DNA of 64,000 nucleotides from JANPIX01 sp031425195 (GTDB taxonomy: Bacteria > Pseudomonadota > Alphaproteobacteria > Rhodobacterales > Rhodobacteraceae), in assembly GCA_031425195.1 (NCBI GenBank), contig JANPIX010000019.1, positions 1-64,000 on the forward strand, in the 5' to 3' direction. The notes beneath the pieces were generated by a model. The model searched no databases. It saw only the letters and a list, made by a program, of their open reading frames with translations, and was not told the DNA's origin. Each line of letters begins with the position of its first letter. Within the stretch, counting starts at the first letter, position 1. Position numbers and translations under genes: made by a program. Shown piece by piece: positions 8,732 through 16,590 of this stretch.

Positions 8732-9539
8732 CGTGATTGCCCCCCTTGCCATCAACCCTGTACCAGCCCGTAATGATGGACCGCAGTTCGTTCAGCGGCC
8801 CGGCCGCCACAATCATCAGCATGTGAACAGCAAAAAACAGAACAAGCGCGATCATCGTGACAAAGTGGATCGTTCGCGCCGTCTGCCGCCCGCCCAGCAC
8901 ATCCAGCAGCCATGGCGCCGCAGCGTTGAAACTGGGTGACATGGCAAGCCCCGTGGCAATCATCATCGGGAATGCCCCAAACAACACGGACACATAAGCA
9001 AGCTTTTGCAAGACGTTGTAATTCTCCCCATGATGAAACCGCAGCCGGGCGTGGTCTACGATATCGCGGGGAAGATTGCGCAAGTCCGCTCGATTGGGGA
9101 CGAGTTTGCGCAAGTGACCATTGAGCGCGCTGGCCACCAGCCAAATCGTTAACGTCAGAACAAGCGCCCAAGCAAAAAAGAAATGGATGACCCGCCCCAA
9201 GGCCAAGCTGCGATTGGACGGAACGGTCAGTGCCGCAGGAAAGGCGCGCACTTCGCCATCCGAAACGCCCAGTACGCCGGTTGTATCGAATTCAGCACCC
9301 AGGATGCGAGTGAACCCTTGCAGTTCGTCGCCCGACTGCCGCGCGCCAATTTCAAGAATGGCATTGTCATATTCAAAACCGGACTCAATGCCGATGTGAA
9401 GCTCGGGATGCGCGTTGAAGATCTGCAACCCGGTCAGCATCAAAAAAAACAGGCTGACCGCCCATACCAGATGGGTGGCGCGCGTCCATGCCGACTGGCG
9501 ATAGATCAAACGTCTGTCCGATATTGCCTGCCTTGCCAT
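8724..9539 (-). CDS. cytochrome b561-type membrane subunit
   Basis: Membrane protein of 271 residues with four main hydrophobic helices and His residues placed for two b hemes (RATHLVWAVSLFF, GRVIHFFFAWAL, FHHGENYN, TIHFVTMIALVLFFAVHML). A roughly 85-residue loop lies between helices 1 and 2. This family passes electrons between the quinone pool and periplasmic or Fe/Mo partners. ATG 9539 follows a GGGGGCGGGGC stretch; a TTG at 9563 is in frame but less likely. Its end overlaps the molybdoenzyme start, so the two are one translational unit and probably one complex. Confidence 0.85.
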   Translation of the reverse strand: MARQAISDRRLIYRQSAWTRATHLVWAVSLFFLMLTGLQIFNAHPELHIGIESGFEYDNAILEIGARQSGDELQGFTRILGAEFDTTGVLGVSDGEVRAFPAALTVPSNRSLALGRVIHFFFAWALVLTLTIWLVASALNGHLRKLVPNRADLRNLPRDIVDHARLRFHHGENYNVLQKLAYVSVLFGAFPMMIATGLAMSPSFNAAAPWLLDVLGGRQTARTIHFVTMIALVLFFAVHMLMIVAAGPLNELRSIITGWYRVDGKGGNHDA

Positions 9540-9671
9540 GCCCCGCCCCCTGTCATGTGTCAAAGAAACGGGACGATATTCCGAAAAGTTGCGCGCAGGC
9601 TACAAATCTTTCTTGCCCTTCGATGTCATTCTGGGCACGCCAGCGTTCAGACAACCAAGACAGGACGCACA

Positions 9672-10136
9672 ATGGATATCGCCACGCTTGAACATCAGGA
9701 ACAGACGCTGGTTTTTGACAGTTTCGACGAAGATGCCGCACTTGCGCTGGGAATGGCGCTGGTTGATCTGGCGCGGGCCGGATCGCTGGCCGTGGTTGTC
9801 GACATCAGAACCGCCAATCGCACGCTGTTTCATGCGGCCTTGCCGGGGGCCGCACCCAACAACGATCAGTGGGCAAGACGCAAAAGCAATACGGTACTTT
9901 TGTTCCAGCAATCATCCCTGCTGGTGGGCACGCGGATGCGGGCCAAGCCCGAGACGCTTGAACGGCATGGCTGCGACAACGCCGATTTTTCAGACTCGGG
10001 CGGTGCGTTTCCGATCCGTGTCAGGGGCGTTGGCGTCGTTGCGGTGGTGACGGTTTCAGGTTTGCCCCAAATCGAAGATCATGCGCTTGTCGTGCGCGCC
10101 CTGACAGACCTGCTGGACCAGACCACGCGCCAATGA
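9672..10136 (+). CDS. UPF0303/HbpS-like heme-degrading-fold protein
   Basis: Cytosolic protein of 154 residues in the GlcG/HbpS-like fold, UPF0303 subgroup. It starts LEHQEQTLVFDSFDEDAALAL and has VVDIRTANRTLFHAALPG, then RRKSNTVLLFQQSS with the conserved RRK, and ends AFPIRVRGVGVVAVVTVSG. Members are often annotated as heme-degrading-domain proteins, but no reaction is firmly established for this branch. It stands alone between the cytochrome gene (divergent) and accD (65 bases downstream). Confidence 0.82.
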   Translation: MDIATLEHQEQTLVFDSFDEDAALALGMALVDLARAGSLAVVVDIRTANRTLFHAALPGAAPNNDQWARRKSNTVLLFQQSSLLVGTRMRAKPETLERHGCDNADFSDSGGAFPIRVRGVGVVAVVTVSGLPQIEDHALVVRALTDLLDQTTRQ

Positions 10137-10201
10137 TTGCATTTTCGCCCTTTGCGGCTTAACTGATCACCCTGACCCATGGCGACCAAAGGCCTGCCCG
10201 C

Positions 10202-11107
10202 ATGAACTGGATTTCCAACTACGTCCGTCCCAAGATCAATTCGCTGTTCTCGCGGCGGGAAGTTCCAGAAAATCTTTGGACGAAATGCACGGAATGCGGC
10301 ACGATGCTGTTTCACAGGGAATTGGCCGACAACCTGAACGTCTGCACCAACTGTGATCACCACATGGCAATCAGCCCGCGTGACCGGTTCACGGCCCTGT
10401 TCGACGGCGGCATCTTTACCGAGGTGAAGGTTCCGGAAGCCACGGCAGATCCGCTCCATTTCCGGGATCAGAAACGGTATCCTGACCGCCTGAAGGCCGC
10501 ACAGAAGGCCAGTGGCGAAAAGGATGCCATGCTGGTGGCCGAGGGCGAAGTGTGGCGCACGCCGATCATCGCGGCCGGCCAGGATTTCAGTTTCATGGCC
10601 GGATCGATGGGCATGTATGTCGGCAACGCGATCATCGCGGCGGCCGAACGGGCCATCAAGACAAAACGCCCGCTTGTCCTGTTTTCGGCATCTGGTGGCG
10701 CGCGCATGCAGGAAGGCATGTTGTCCCTGATGCAGATGCCCCGCACGACAGTCGCGGTTCAGATGCTGCGCGAGGCGGGTCTGCCCTACATTGTCGTCCT
10801 GACCCACCCGACGACCGGCGGCGTGACGGCCAGTTATGCCATGCTGGGCGACGTGCAGATTGCCGAACCGAATGCCCTTATCGGGTTTGCAGGCGCGCGC
10901 GTGATCGAACAGACGATCCGGGAAAAACTGCCCGAAGGATTTCAGCGCGCCGAATACCTGCTGGATCACGGCATGATCGACAAGGTCACGCACCGCAAGG
11001 CAATCAAGGATGAACTGGTCACCGTCATCCGGATGCTGACTGGCCTGCCGCCCGCAGTGAAGGGCGATCTTCCTGCACCTGTCGAGGCGGCACCTGCCGG
11101 AAAATGA
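10202..11107 (+). CDS. accD: acetyl-CoA carboxylase carboxyltransferase subunit beta
   Basis: Carboxyltransferase beta subunit, which with AccA moves CO2 from biotin to acetyl-CoA to give malonyl-CoA for fatty acid synthesis. The 301 residues include the N-terminal zinc finger: WTKCTECGTMLFHREL supplies the first Cys pair and NVCTNCDHHM the second. The crotonase-like core has LFSASGGARMQEGMLSLMQM and the TTGGVTASYAMLGD oxyanion region. Its stop overlaps the folC ATG (ATGA), the usual accD-folC coupling in this group. Confidence 0.97.
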   Translation: MNWISNYVRPKINSLFSRREVPENLWTKCTECGTMLFHRELADNLNVCTNCDHHMAISPRDRFTALFDGGIFTEVKVPEATADPLHFRDQKRYPDRLKAAQKASGEKDAMLVAEGEVWRTPIIAAGQDFSFMAGSMGMYVGNAIIAAAERAIKTKRPLVLFSASGGARMQEGMLSLMQMPRTTVAVQMLREAGLPYIVVLTHPTTGGVTASYAMLGDVQIAEPNALIGFAGARVIEQTIREKLPEGFQRAEYLLDHGMIDKVTHRKAIKDELVTVIRMLTGLPPAVKGDLPAPVEAAPAGK

Positions 11108-12390
11108 CCAACGCGCCAAAGCCCACCGGGTCTGATGCCGTTCTTGAACGGATGATGACGCTTCACCCCAAGATCATCGATCTGACGCTGGATCGATGCC
11201 ACAGGTTGCTGGGCGCACTGGACAACCCCGAACGGCACATTCCGCCGGTCGTTCATGTGGCTGGCACGAATGGCAAAGGCTCAACCCAGGCGATGATCCG
11301 CGCGGGGATGGAAGCGGCGGGGAAAACCGTGCATGCCTATACTTCGCCTCACCTTGCGCGTTTTCACGAACGTATCAGAGTGGCGGGTCATCTGATCTCC
11401 GAAGAAGACCTGACTGCCCTTCTGGACGAATGCGTGACAGCGAATGGTGGTGCGCCCATCACCTTCTTTGAAATCACCACCTGTGCGGCATTTCTGGCCT
11501 TTTCGCGCAGGCAGGCCGACTGGACCCTGCTGGAAGTTGGCCTCGGCGGGCGGTTGGATGCGACCAACGTGGTTGATCACCCTGTTCTGACGATCATTAC
11601 CCCAGTCAGTCTGGATCATCAGCAATATCTGGGTGACACCGTCGCGGCGATTGCGGGCGAAAAGGCCGGTATCATAAAGCGCGGCGTGCCTTGCGTGGTC
11701 GGCCCGCAGACGGACGAGGGCCTTGCGGTGATCGAGGCGCGCGCGGCGCGGCTGGGTGCGCCCTTGCTGGCTTACGGCCAGCATTGGCATGTTGGCACCG
11801 AACGCGGTCGGATGATCTTTCAGGATGAAACGGGGTTGCTTGACCTGCCGATGCCCAATCTGCCCGGTCCACACCAATTGCAAAACGCAGGCGCAGCACT
11901 GGCCGCGCTCCGCCACCTCGGGTTTGATGCTGCTGCCTGCGAAGCTGCAGTTACGCGGGCAGAGTGGCCAGCCCGGATGCAAAGGCTTCGCCACGGGCCG
12001 CTGGTGGAAAGTGCGCCGGGTGTGGAACTGTGGCTTGACGGGGGTCACAACCCTGCGGGGGGGCAAGCACTGGCGGCCACACTGGCAGCAATGCCACGGC
12101 GGCCAACCTTCCTGATCTGCGGCATGTTGAACACAAAGGACATCGCCGGATACCTGCACCCCCTCGCAGCGCAGACCGCGGGGCTTTTTGCGGTGTCGAT
12201 CCCGGGCGAAAAGAACACCTTGCCCGCCGACGTGACCCGCGATGCCGCCACAGCCGCAGGCATGCAGGCGCGAAGCGCGCCTTCGGTTGCCTCGGCACTT
12301 GCCGCCATCGCAGACCAACACCCAACGGCCCGCGCCCTGATCTGCGGATCGCTTTATCTTGCTGGGGCCGTTCTGCGCGAGAATGGCTGA
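11104..12390 (+). CDS. folC: bifunctional dihydrofolate/folylpolyglutamate synthase
   Basis: Adds glutamate to dihydropteroate and folate. The 428 residues show the Mur-ligase-like ATPase: HVAGTNGKGSTQAMIRAG (P-loop), TSPHLARFHERIRV, EVGLGGRLDATNV and the carbamylated-Lys region AGEKAGIIKRGVPC. The C-terminal domain contains LWLDGGHNPAGG. It overlaps accD by 4 bases. Downstream lie 108 bases before ilvD. Confidence 0.96.
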   Translation: MTNAPKPTGSDAVLERMMTLHPKIIDLTLDRCHRLLGALDNPERHIPPVVHVAGTNGKGSTQAMIRAGMEAAGKTVHAYTSPHLARFHERIRVAGHLISEEDLTALLDECVTANGGAPITFFEITTCAAFLAFSRRQADWTLLEVGLGGRLDATNVVDHPVLTIITPVSLDHQQYLGDTVAAIAGEKAGIIKRGVPCVVGPQTDEGLAVIEARAARLGAPLLAYGQHWHVGTERGRMIFQDETGLLDLPMPNLPGPHQLQNAGAALAALRHLGFDAAACEAAVTRAEWPARMQRLRHGPLVESAPGVELWLDGGHNPAGGQALAATLAAMPRRPTFLICGMLNTKDIAGYLHPLAAQTAGLFAVSIPGEKNTLPADVTRDAATAAGMQARSAPSVASALAAIADQHPTARALICGSLYLAGAVLRENG

Positions 12391-12464
12391 TCCGGGCCAC
12401 ATCAGGGGCCTTGGCCAAGAGCCCCAACGTTTCCTGCCTTGCCCCTTTGTCGACGCGCGATTAT

Positions 12465-12484
12465 CCCTTGGGCAGCACCAAGGG
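12465..12484 (+). promoter_or_regulatory. hairpin overlapping the ilvD ribosome-binding site
   Basis: CCCTTGG (12465-12471) and CCAAGGG (12478-12484) form a perfect 7-bp stem with a 6-base loop. The 3' arm covers the first part of the purine-rich AAGGGGGAG that serves as the ilvD Shine-Dalgarno, about 10 bases before the ATG at 12499. Folding would partly hide the site. Whether this controls translation is untested. Confidence 0.35.
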
Positions 12485-12498
12485 GGAGAGCCTGCGCC

Positions 12499-14235
12499 AT
12501 GTCCATCAACACTCGTTTCGACAAATCGAAACTTCCCAGCCGCCATGTGACAGAAGGCCCGGCCCGCGCGCCGCACCGCAGCTATTTCTACGCGATGGGC
12601 ATTACCGAAGAAGAAATTCACCAGCCCTGGGTTGGCGTCGCGACCTGCTGGAATGAGGCTGCGCCCTGCAACATCGCCCTGAACCGTCAGGCGCAGATCG
12701 TGAAGCATGGCGTCAAAAAGGGCGGCGGCACACCACGTGAGTTTACCACCATCACCGTGACAGATGGCGTCGCGATGGGGCACGAAGGCATGCGGTCCTC
12801 GCTCGCGTCGCGTGACGTGATCGCGGATTCAGTCGAATTGACGATGCGCGGCCACTGCTATGACGCGCTGGTCGGGCTTGCCGGGTGCGACAAATCGCTG
12901 CCTGGAATGATGATGGCCATGGTGCGGCTGAACGTGCCTTCGGTGTTCATCTATGGCGGGTCGATCCTGCCGGGCCGCCTGAATGGCAAGGACGTCACCG
13001 TGCAGGACGTGTTCGAAGCCGTGGGCAAACATCAGGCGGGCAACATGTCGGATGCCGAGCTTGAGATTCTGGAGCGGATTGCCTGTCCGTCATCGGGTGC
13101 ATGCGGCGCGCAATACACGGCGAATACGATGGCTTGCGTGTCCGAAGCCATCGGTCTTGCGCTGATGAACTCAAGCGGGGCACCTGCGCCCTATGAAAGC
13201 CGCGACCAGTATGGCGAGGCGTCTGGCGTCGCTGTGATGCATCTTATCGAAAAGAACATCCGCGCCCGCGATATCGTGACGCGCAAGTCGCTGGAAAATG
13301 CCGCGCGCGTCGTGGCCTGCACCGGCGGCAGCACCAATGCCGCGCTGCACCTGCCCGCCATTGCGAACGAGGCGGGCATTGATTTCGACCTGTTCGATGT
13401 GGCTGATATCATGCGTGATACACCGTACTTCGTGGACCTGCGGCCGGGCGGAAAGTACGTCGCCAAAGACCTGTACGAAGTGGGTGGCGTTCCTGTCGTG
13501 CTCAAGGAACTGATGAAGATCGGGCTGATCCACGAAGATTGCATCACCGCAAGCGGACGGTCCATCGGCGAAGAACTAAGCGAGATCAAAGGAGAAGCCG
13601 ATGGTACCGTGATCTATGCCGCGGCTACACCGATCACAAAGACGGGTGGTGTGGTTGGGCTGAAGGGCAATCTTGCGCCCGACGGGGCCATCGTAAAGGT
13701 GGCAGGCATGACGCCGGAAGAGCAGGTCTTTACAGGCCCCGCCCGGGTGTTCGAATGTGAAGAAGACGCCTTTGCCGCCGTCAAGGCGCGCGAATATCAG
13801 GAAGGCGAGGTTATCGTGATCCGCAACGAAGGGCCTGCCGGCGGGCCGGGGATGCGGGAAATGCTGTCGACGACTGCCGCGCTGTCCGGGCAGGGCATGG
13901 GCAAGAAGGTCGCGCTGATCACCGATGGCCGTTTTTCTGGCGCGACGCGGGGTTTCTGTGTGGGCCATGTCGGCCCGGAAGCCGCGCATGGCGGGCCGAT
14001 TGCCCTGTTGCGAAACGGCGATGTCATCACGTTGAATGCGATCACCGGAGAATTGTCGGTCGCGCTGAGCGATGCGGAACTGACGGCCCGTCGGGCCGAC
14101 TGGAAAGGGCCGCGTCCGACCCAATATGCCACCGGGGCGATCTACAAATTTGCAAAGCTGGTCGGCGGGGCGCGCTTTGGGGCGATCACGCACCCCGGTG
14201 CGCGGGCGGAACGCCATGTCTACATGGATCAGTAA
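12499..14235 (+). CDS. ilvD: dihydroxy-acid dehydratase
   Basis: Fe-S enzyme that dehydrates 2,3-dihydroxy-3-methylvalerate and -isovalerate in isoleucine and valine synthesis. The 578 residues have the cluster Cys residues in VATCWNEAAPCN, GLAGCDKSLPGMMMAM and SGACGAQYTANTM, and the catalytic-end motif GRFSGATRGFCVGHV. The ATG at 12499 gives the family N-terminus and has GGGGGAG upstream; an earlier in-frame ATG at 12439 adds 20 residues unlike the family. IlvD/Edd relatives include sugar-acid dehydratases, but length and motifs favour IlvD. Confidence 0.93.
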   Translation: MSINTRFDKSKLPSRHVTEGPARAPHRSYFYAMGITEEEIHQPWVGVATCWNEAAPCNIALNRQAQIVKHGVKKGGGTPREFTTITVTDGVAMGHEGMRSSLASRDVIADSVELTMRGHCYDALVGLAGCDKSLPGMMMAMVRLNVPSVFIYGGSILPGRLNGKDVTVQDVFEAVGKHQAGNMSDAELEILERIACPSSGACGAQYTANTMACVSEAIGLALMNSSGAPAPYESRDQYGEASGVAVMHLIEKNIRARDIVTRKSLENAARVVACTGGSTNAALHLPAIANEAGIDFDLFDVADIMRDTPYFVDLRPGGKYVAKDLYEVGGVPVVLKELMKIGLIHEDCITASGRSIGEELSEIKGEADGTVIYAAATPITKTGGVVGLKGNLAPDGAIVKVAGMTPEEQVFTGPARVFECEEDAFAAVKAREYQEGEVIVIRNEGPAGGPGMREMLSTTAALSGQGMGKKVALITDGRFSGATRGFCVGHVGPEAAHGGPIALLRNGDVITLNAITGELSVALSDAELTARRADWKGPRPTQYATGAIYKFAKLVGGARFGAITHPGARAERHVYMDQ

Positions 14236-14812
14236 GGCCATTGTTGTCGGCTTTTCCTTTGCATTAGCCGGGTGTCTTGACGCGGGAACGGCCCTGCGTC
14301 AGCGCCCGGTGCTTGACGGCGCGGTTATCGTGGCAGCACCGCGCGGGTATTGTATCGACCCCGACGGTTTGCGCGAAGGCGATGGCGCGGCGCTTGCTTT
14401 GGTGGGCCGATGCGCCAGTGGCACGGCGGCACCTGCCATCCTGACAGTGGCCGTAGGACCGGCAGGAACTGCCCAAGGCCTGATCGGGGCACAGCAGGCG
14501 ATGGCCAACTTCTTTGCATCAGCCGAAGGTCGCGCTGCGCTGAGCAGAACCGGGGACGGCACCACCGTGACGGTGGACGAAGTCGTGGTGCAAGGCAGCG
14601 CCGTGCTGATCCGGCTGCAGGATTCCAGCCCCAACCCACAGGCACCCGGACAAAGCAAAAGTTGGCGCAGCGTGCTGCCGATTGGAAACCGGCTCGTCAG
14701 TCTGACGGTCACTGGTGCCGGAGATGGGGGCCTTTCGACAACACAAGGGCAGGCCCTTCTGACGGCTTTCGTCGATGCGATGCAACGTTCGAACGGGGCT
14801 GTAGACGTCTAA
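14216..14812 (+). CDS. predicted lipoprotein of unknown function
   Basis: A 198-residue protein with a signal peptide ending in the lipobox LAGC, so probably lipid-anchored. The rest is a single domain starting RPVLDGAVIVAAPRGYCID with two Cys, and a Ser/Thr/Gly-rich C-terminal half (SWRSVLPIGNRLVSLTVTG) that looks like a beta-rich envelope domain. The start lies 20 bases inside the ilvD 3' end in another frame. I do not recognise a named family; similar proteins seem to follow ilvD in related genomes, but I cannot verify that here. Confidence 0.75.
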   Translation: MSTWISKAIVVGFSFALAGCLDAGTALRQRPVLDGAVIVAAPRGYCIDPDGLREGDGAALALVGRCASGTAAPAILTVAVGPAGTAQGLIGAQQAMANFFASAEGRAALSRTGDGTTVTVDEVVVQGSAVLIRLQDSSPNPQAPGQSKSWRSVLPIGNRLVSLTVTGAGDGGLSTTQGQALLTAFVDAMQRSNGAVDV

Positions 14813-14899
14813 GCGGCTTTACAACCCGACCGCAATCCACCAAGCGTCAAAACAGGACACCCGTCAAAATCAGCCCCTTAACCCGCGCAAGCCGTTTTC

Positions 14900-15685
14900 A
14901 TGGTCACACCCTTCAAAGTGCTTCGTCAACTGGCGCATCGCAGAATCCGGCGGTTCTGGTCGCGTTTGGCGGCACAGGCGACCGTTGCCCCCGTCGAAGC
15001 CTTGCGTGAACAACGCCAGCAGGCGCGGCAACTGCGTAGGACCTTGGATAATTTCCTGCAGGTGGCGGAAGACAGGCTTGCCCCGCCTGTCATCGGTTCA
15101 GACGCCACACATCGTCAGCCCGGCACCGACTGGATCTGGCGCCCTGACCCTTGGAGGTACCGCACCACCATCATGGGACAGGCATCGGTTGCAACGCAGG
15201 CCGAGGTTGGTCCGGGTGTGCAATTGTTCCATGATTGTCGGATCAGTGAACTGACACTTCGTCAGGTGCGCAATACGCGCCCTACGGATCTGGCACCGTT
15301 CGGCATGCGGCTGGATGTGTTCCGCTTTGACGGTTCATATCTTTCCCTGGTGACTGACCTGCCCGATACAGTCTGCACTGATCTGCGCAAGCGCCATGTG
15401 ATCCGGGTTGACTGTAGCTTTGATATGGAAAAACCGATCGAAGTTTATGCCCGGCTCAACCTGCGTCAGGGGCCGAATGTGGAACAGGTGGTGCGCAGCA
15501 TACCCAAGCCCGCCGCTGCTGTGGTAAACCACGAATGTTTCGTGGAATTTGACCTCGCCTATGCCAAACTGGATGATCGACGGATCGAGCGGCTTTGGCT
15601 CGACCTCATCCTTGAGGGGCCAGAGATGAACCAGATTGTGCTGCGGGATATCACCTTCGGCAGGCGGCTGAGGGCTGGGCTTTGA
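14900..15685 (+). CDS. conserved protein, probable DUF6478 family
   Basis: A 261-residue soluble protein. The first 60 residues are Arg/Gln-rich and likely helical (REQRQQARQLRRTLDNFL). The main part carries TDWIWRPDPWRYRTTIM, a Trp/Pro-rich motif, then a beta-rich domain with LFHDCRISELTLRQVRN and SYLSLVTDLPD. I associate this pattern with DUF6478, seen mainly in Rhodobacterales; that assignment is from memory. It is followed after 10 bases by another small gene and is likely co-transcribed with it. No function is known to me. Confidence 0.72.
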   Translation: MVTPFKVLRQLAHRRIRRFWSRLAAQATVAPVEALREQRQQARQLRRTLDNFLQVAEDRLAPPVIGSDATHRQPGTDWIWRPDPWRYRTTIMGQASVATQAEVGPGVQLFHDCRISELTLRQVRNTRPTDLAPFGMRLDVFRFDGSYLSLVTDLPDTVCTDLRKRHVIRVDCSFDMEKPIEVYARLNLRQGPNVEQVVRSIPKPAAAVVNHECFVEFDLAYAKLDDRRIERLWLDLILEGPEMNQIVLRDITFGRRLRAGL

Positions 15686-15695
15686 GGGACAAGCG

Positions 15696-16055
15696 ATGAT
15701 CCGACTGATGACGTCGACCATACGGAATGGAACCTGGGAGGGCGTTTTCAACACGAGCGGCGCGCCCGCACCGTCCATCCGCGTCACCCTGGACGGACAG
15801 TCGTTGTCGGAGGTGACCGTTGTGTCAGAAGAAGGGTCATGCACGGTGCGGGTGGATATTCCCGCTGCGCTGTTGTCGGATGGGGTTCAGACATTTCTGG
15901 TACAGGACACAACTCGCGGTGCGACCATCGCGCATTTTGCCATCGTCACAGGTGTGTCGTTCGACAGTGACCTGCGCGCCGAGGTTGATCTGCTCCGCGC
16001 CGAACTCGACATGCTCAAGAGCGCGTTTCGTCGTCATTGTCTGGAAACGGACTAG
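15696..16055 (+). CDS. conserved small protein of unknown function
   Basis: A 119-residue protein whose N-terminal 85 residues look like a compact beta-sandwich (GTWEGVFNTSG, IRVTLDGQSLSEVTV) and whose last 30 residues form a predicted helix (AEVDLLRAELDMLKSAFRRH), possibly a coiled coil for self-association. No signal peptide or membrane segment is visible. It follows the DUF6478-like gene after 10 bases and ends just before a strong terminator-like hairpin, so the two genes probably form a short operon. Confidence 0.7.
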   Translation: MIRLMTSTIRNGTWEGVFNTSGAPAPSIRVTLDGQSLSEVTVVSEEGSCTVRVDIPAALLSDGVQTFLVQDTTRGATIAHFAIVTGVSFDSDLRAEVDLLRAELDMLKSAFRRHCLETD

Positions 16056-16056
16056 C

Positions 16057-16085
16057 GCAGGCAGGCCGGGGAAGGGCCTGCCTGC
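16057..16085. terminator. strong inverted repeat between convergent genes
   Basis: GCAGGCAGGCC (16057-16067) and GGCCTGCCTGC (16075-16085) form a perfect 11-bp GC-rich stem with a 7-base loop. It lies 2 bases after the stop of the gene ending at 16055 and 13 bases from the end of the convergent EF-hand gene, so it could stop transcription from both sides. There is no T-run on either strand, so it would be a hairpin-type or Rho-assisted terminator. Confidence 0.6.
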
Positions 16086-16098
16086 ACCAATCACCGCG

Positions 16099-16362
16099 TC
16101 AGTTGGCGGCAGGGGCCGTGACGGCACCATCCGCGATTGCGGCGGTCAGTTCGGCAGTGTCGACACCGCCATCGGCATTGGCGTCGATGCTGGCAAAGGA
16201 TTCTTCCGTCAGGTCGGGATAGGTGACCTGAAGTTCGGTCAAGGACCACAGGCCGTTGGCGTCCGTGTCCGCGATTTCAGGCAGGTCCTGCGCCATTGCC
16301 TGAGCAGCGGCCAATCCCAGAAGCGTGCCGAACGAAGCGCTGATAAGGGTGTGTCGGGTCAT
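16099..16362 (-). CDS. exported EF-hand calcium-binding protein
   Basis: A small periplasmic protein of 87 residues. A signal peptide (ISASFGTLLGLAAAQAMAQ) is followed by two EF-hand loops: DTDANGLWSLTEL and DANADGGVDTAEL, both with Asp at positions 1, 3 and 5-type spacing and Glu at 12. The second loop is canonical; the first has Trp at an unusual position. ATG 16362 is preferred because GGAG lies 6 bases upstream. It likely binds calcium in the periplasm; its partner is unknown. It lies downstream of the phosphomannomutase gene, 228 bases away. Confidence 0.85.
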   Translation of the reverse strand: MTRHTLISASFGTLLGLAAAQAMAQDLPEIADTDANGLWSLTELQVTYPDLTEESFASIDANADGGVDTAELTAAIADGAVTAPAAN

Positions 16363-16590
16363 CGTGATCTCCATTTTCATTTTGTCACAAGGCCGCGTTG
16401 ATCGCGACCTCGCCACCCAATTAGAAACCCTGGGAACAATCTTCCACCCCGCATCTGCAGCGCGGCAAATTGTGTCGGGATTCCCGCCAGTTTGGCAGTT
16501 TGGCAGAACAATTTTCCGCCGACCCCTGCCACTTGGCCTTTTCCCGCCGCAACAGCCGCACGTTTTTGGTGGGCAAAACCGTCTTGGGTT

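Noticed and set aside
11281..12783. Long open frame antisense to folC and the ilvD start
   Set aside because: Shadow frame; it crosses two real genes and the intergenic leader with no ribosome-binding site.
16488..16503. Tandem CAGTTTGG repeat between manB and the EF-hand gene
   Set aside because: Only two units; no wider repeat structure or CRISPR-like spacing.
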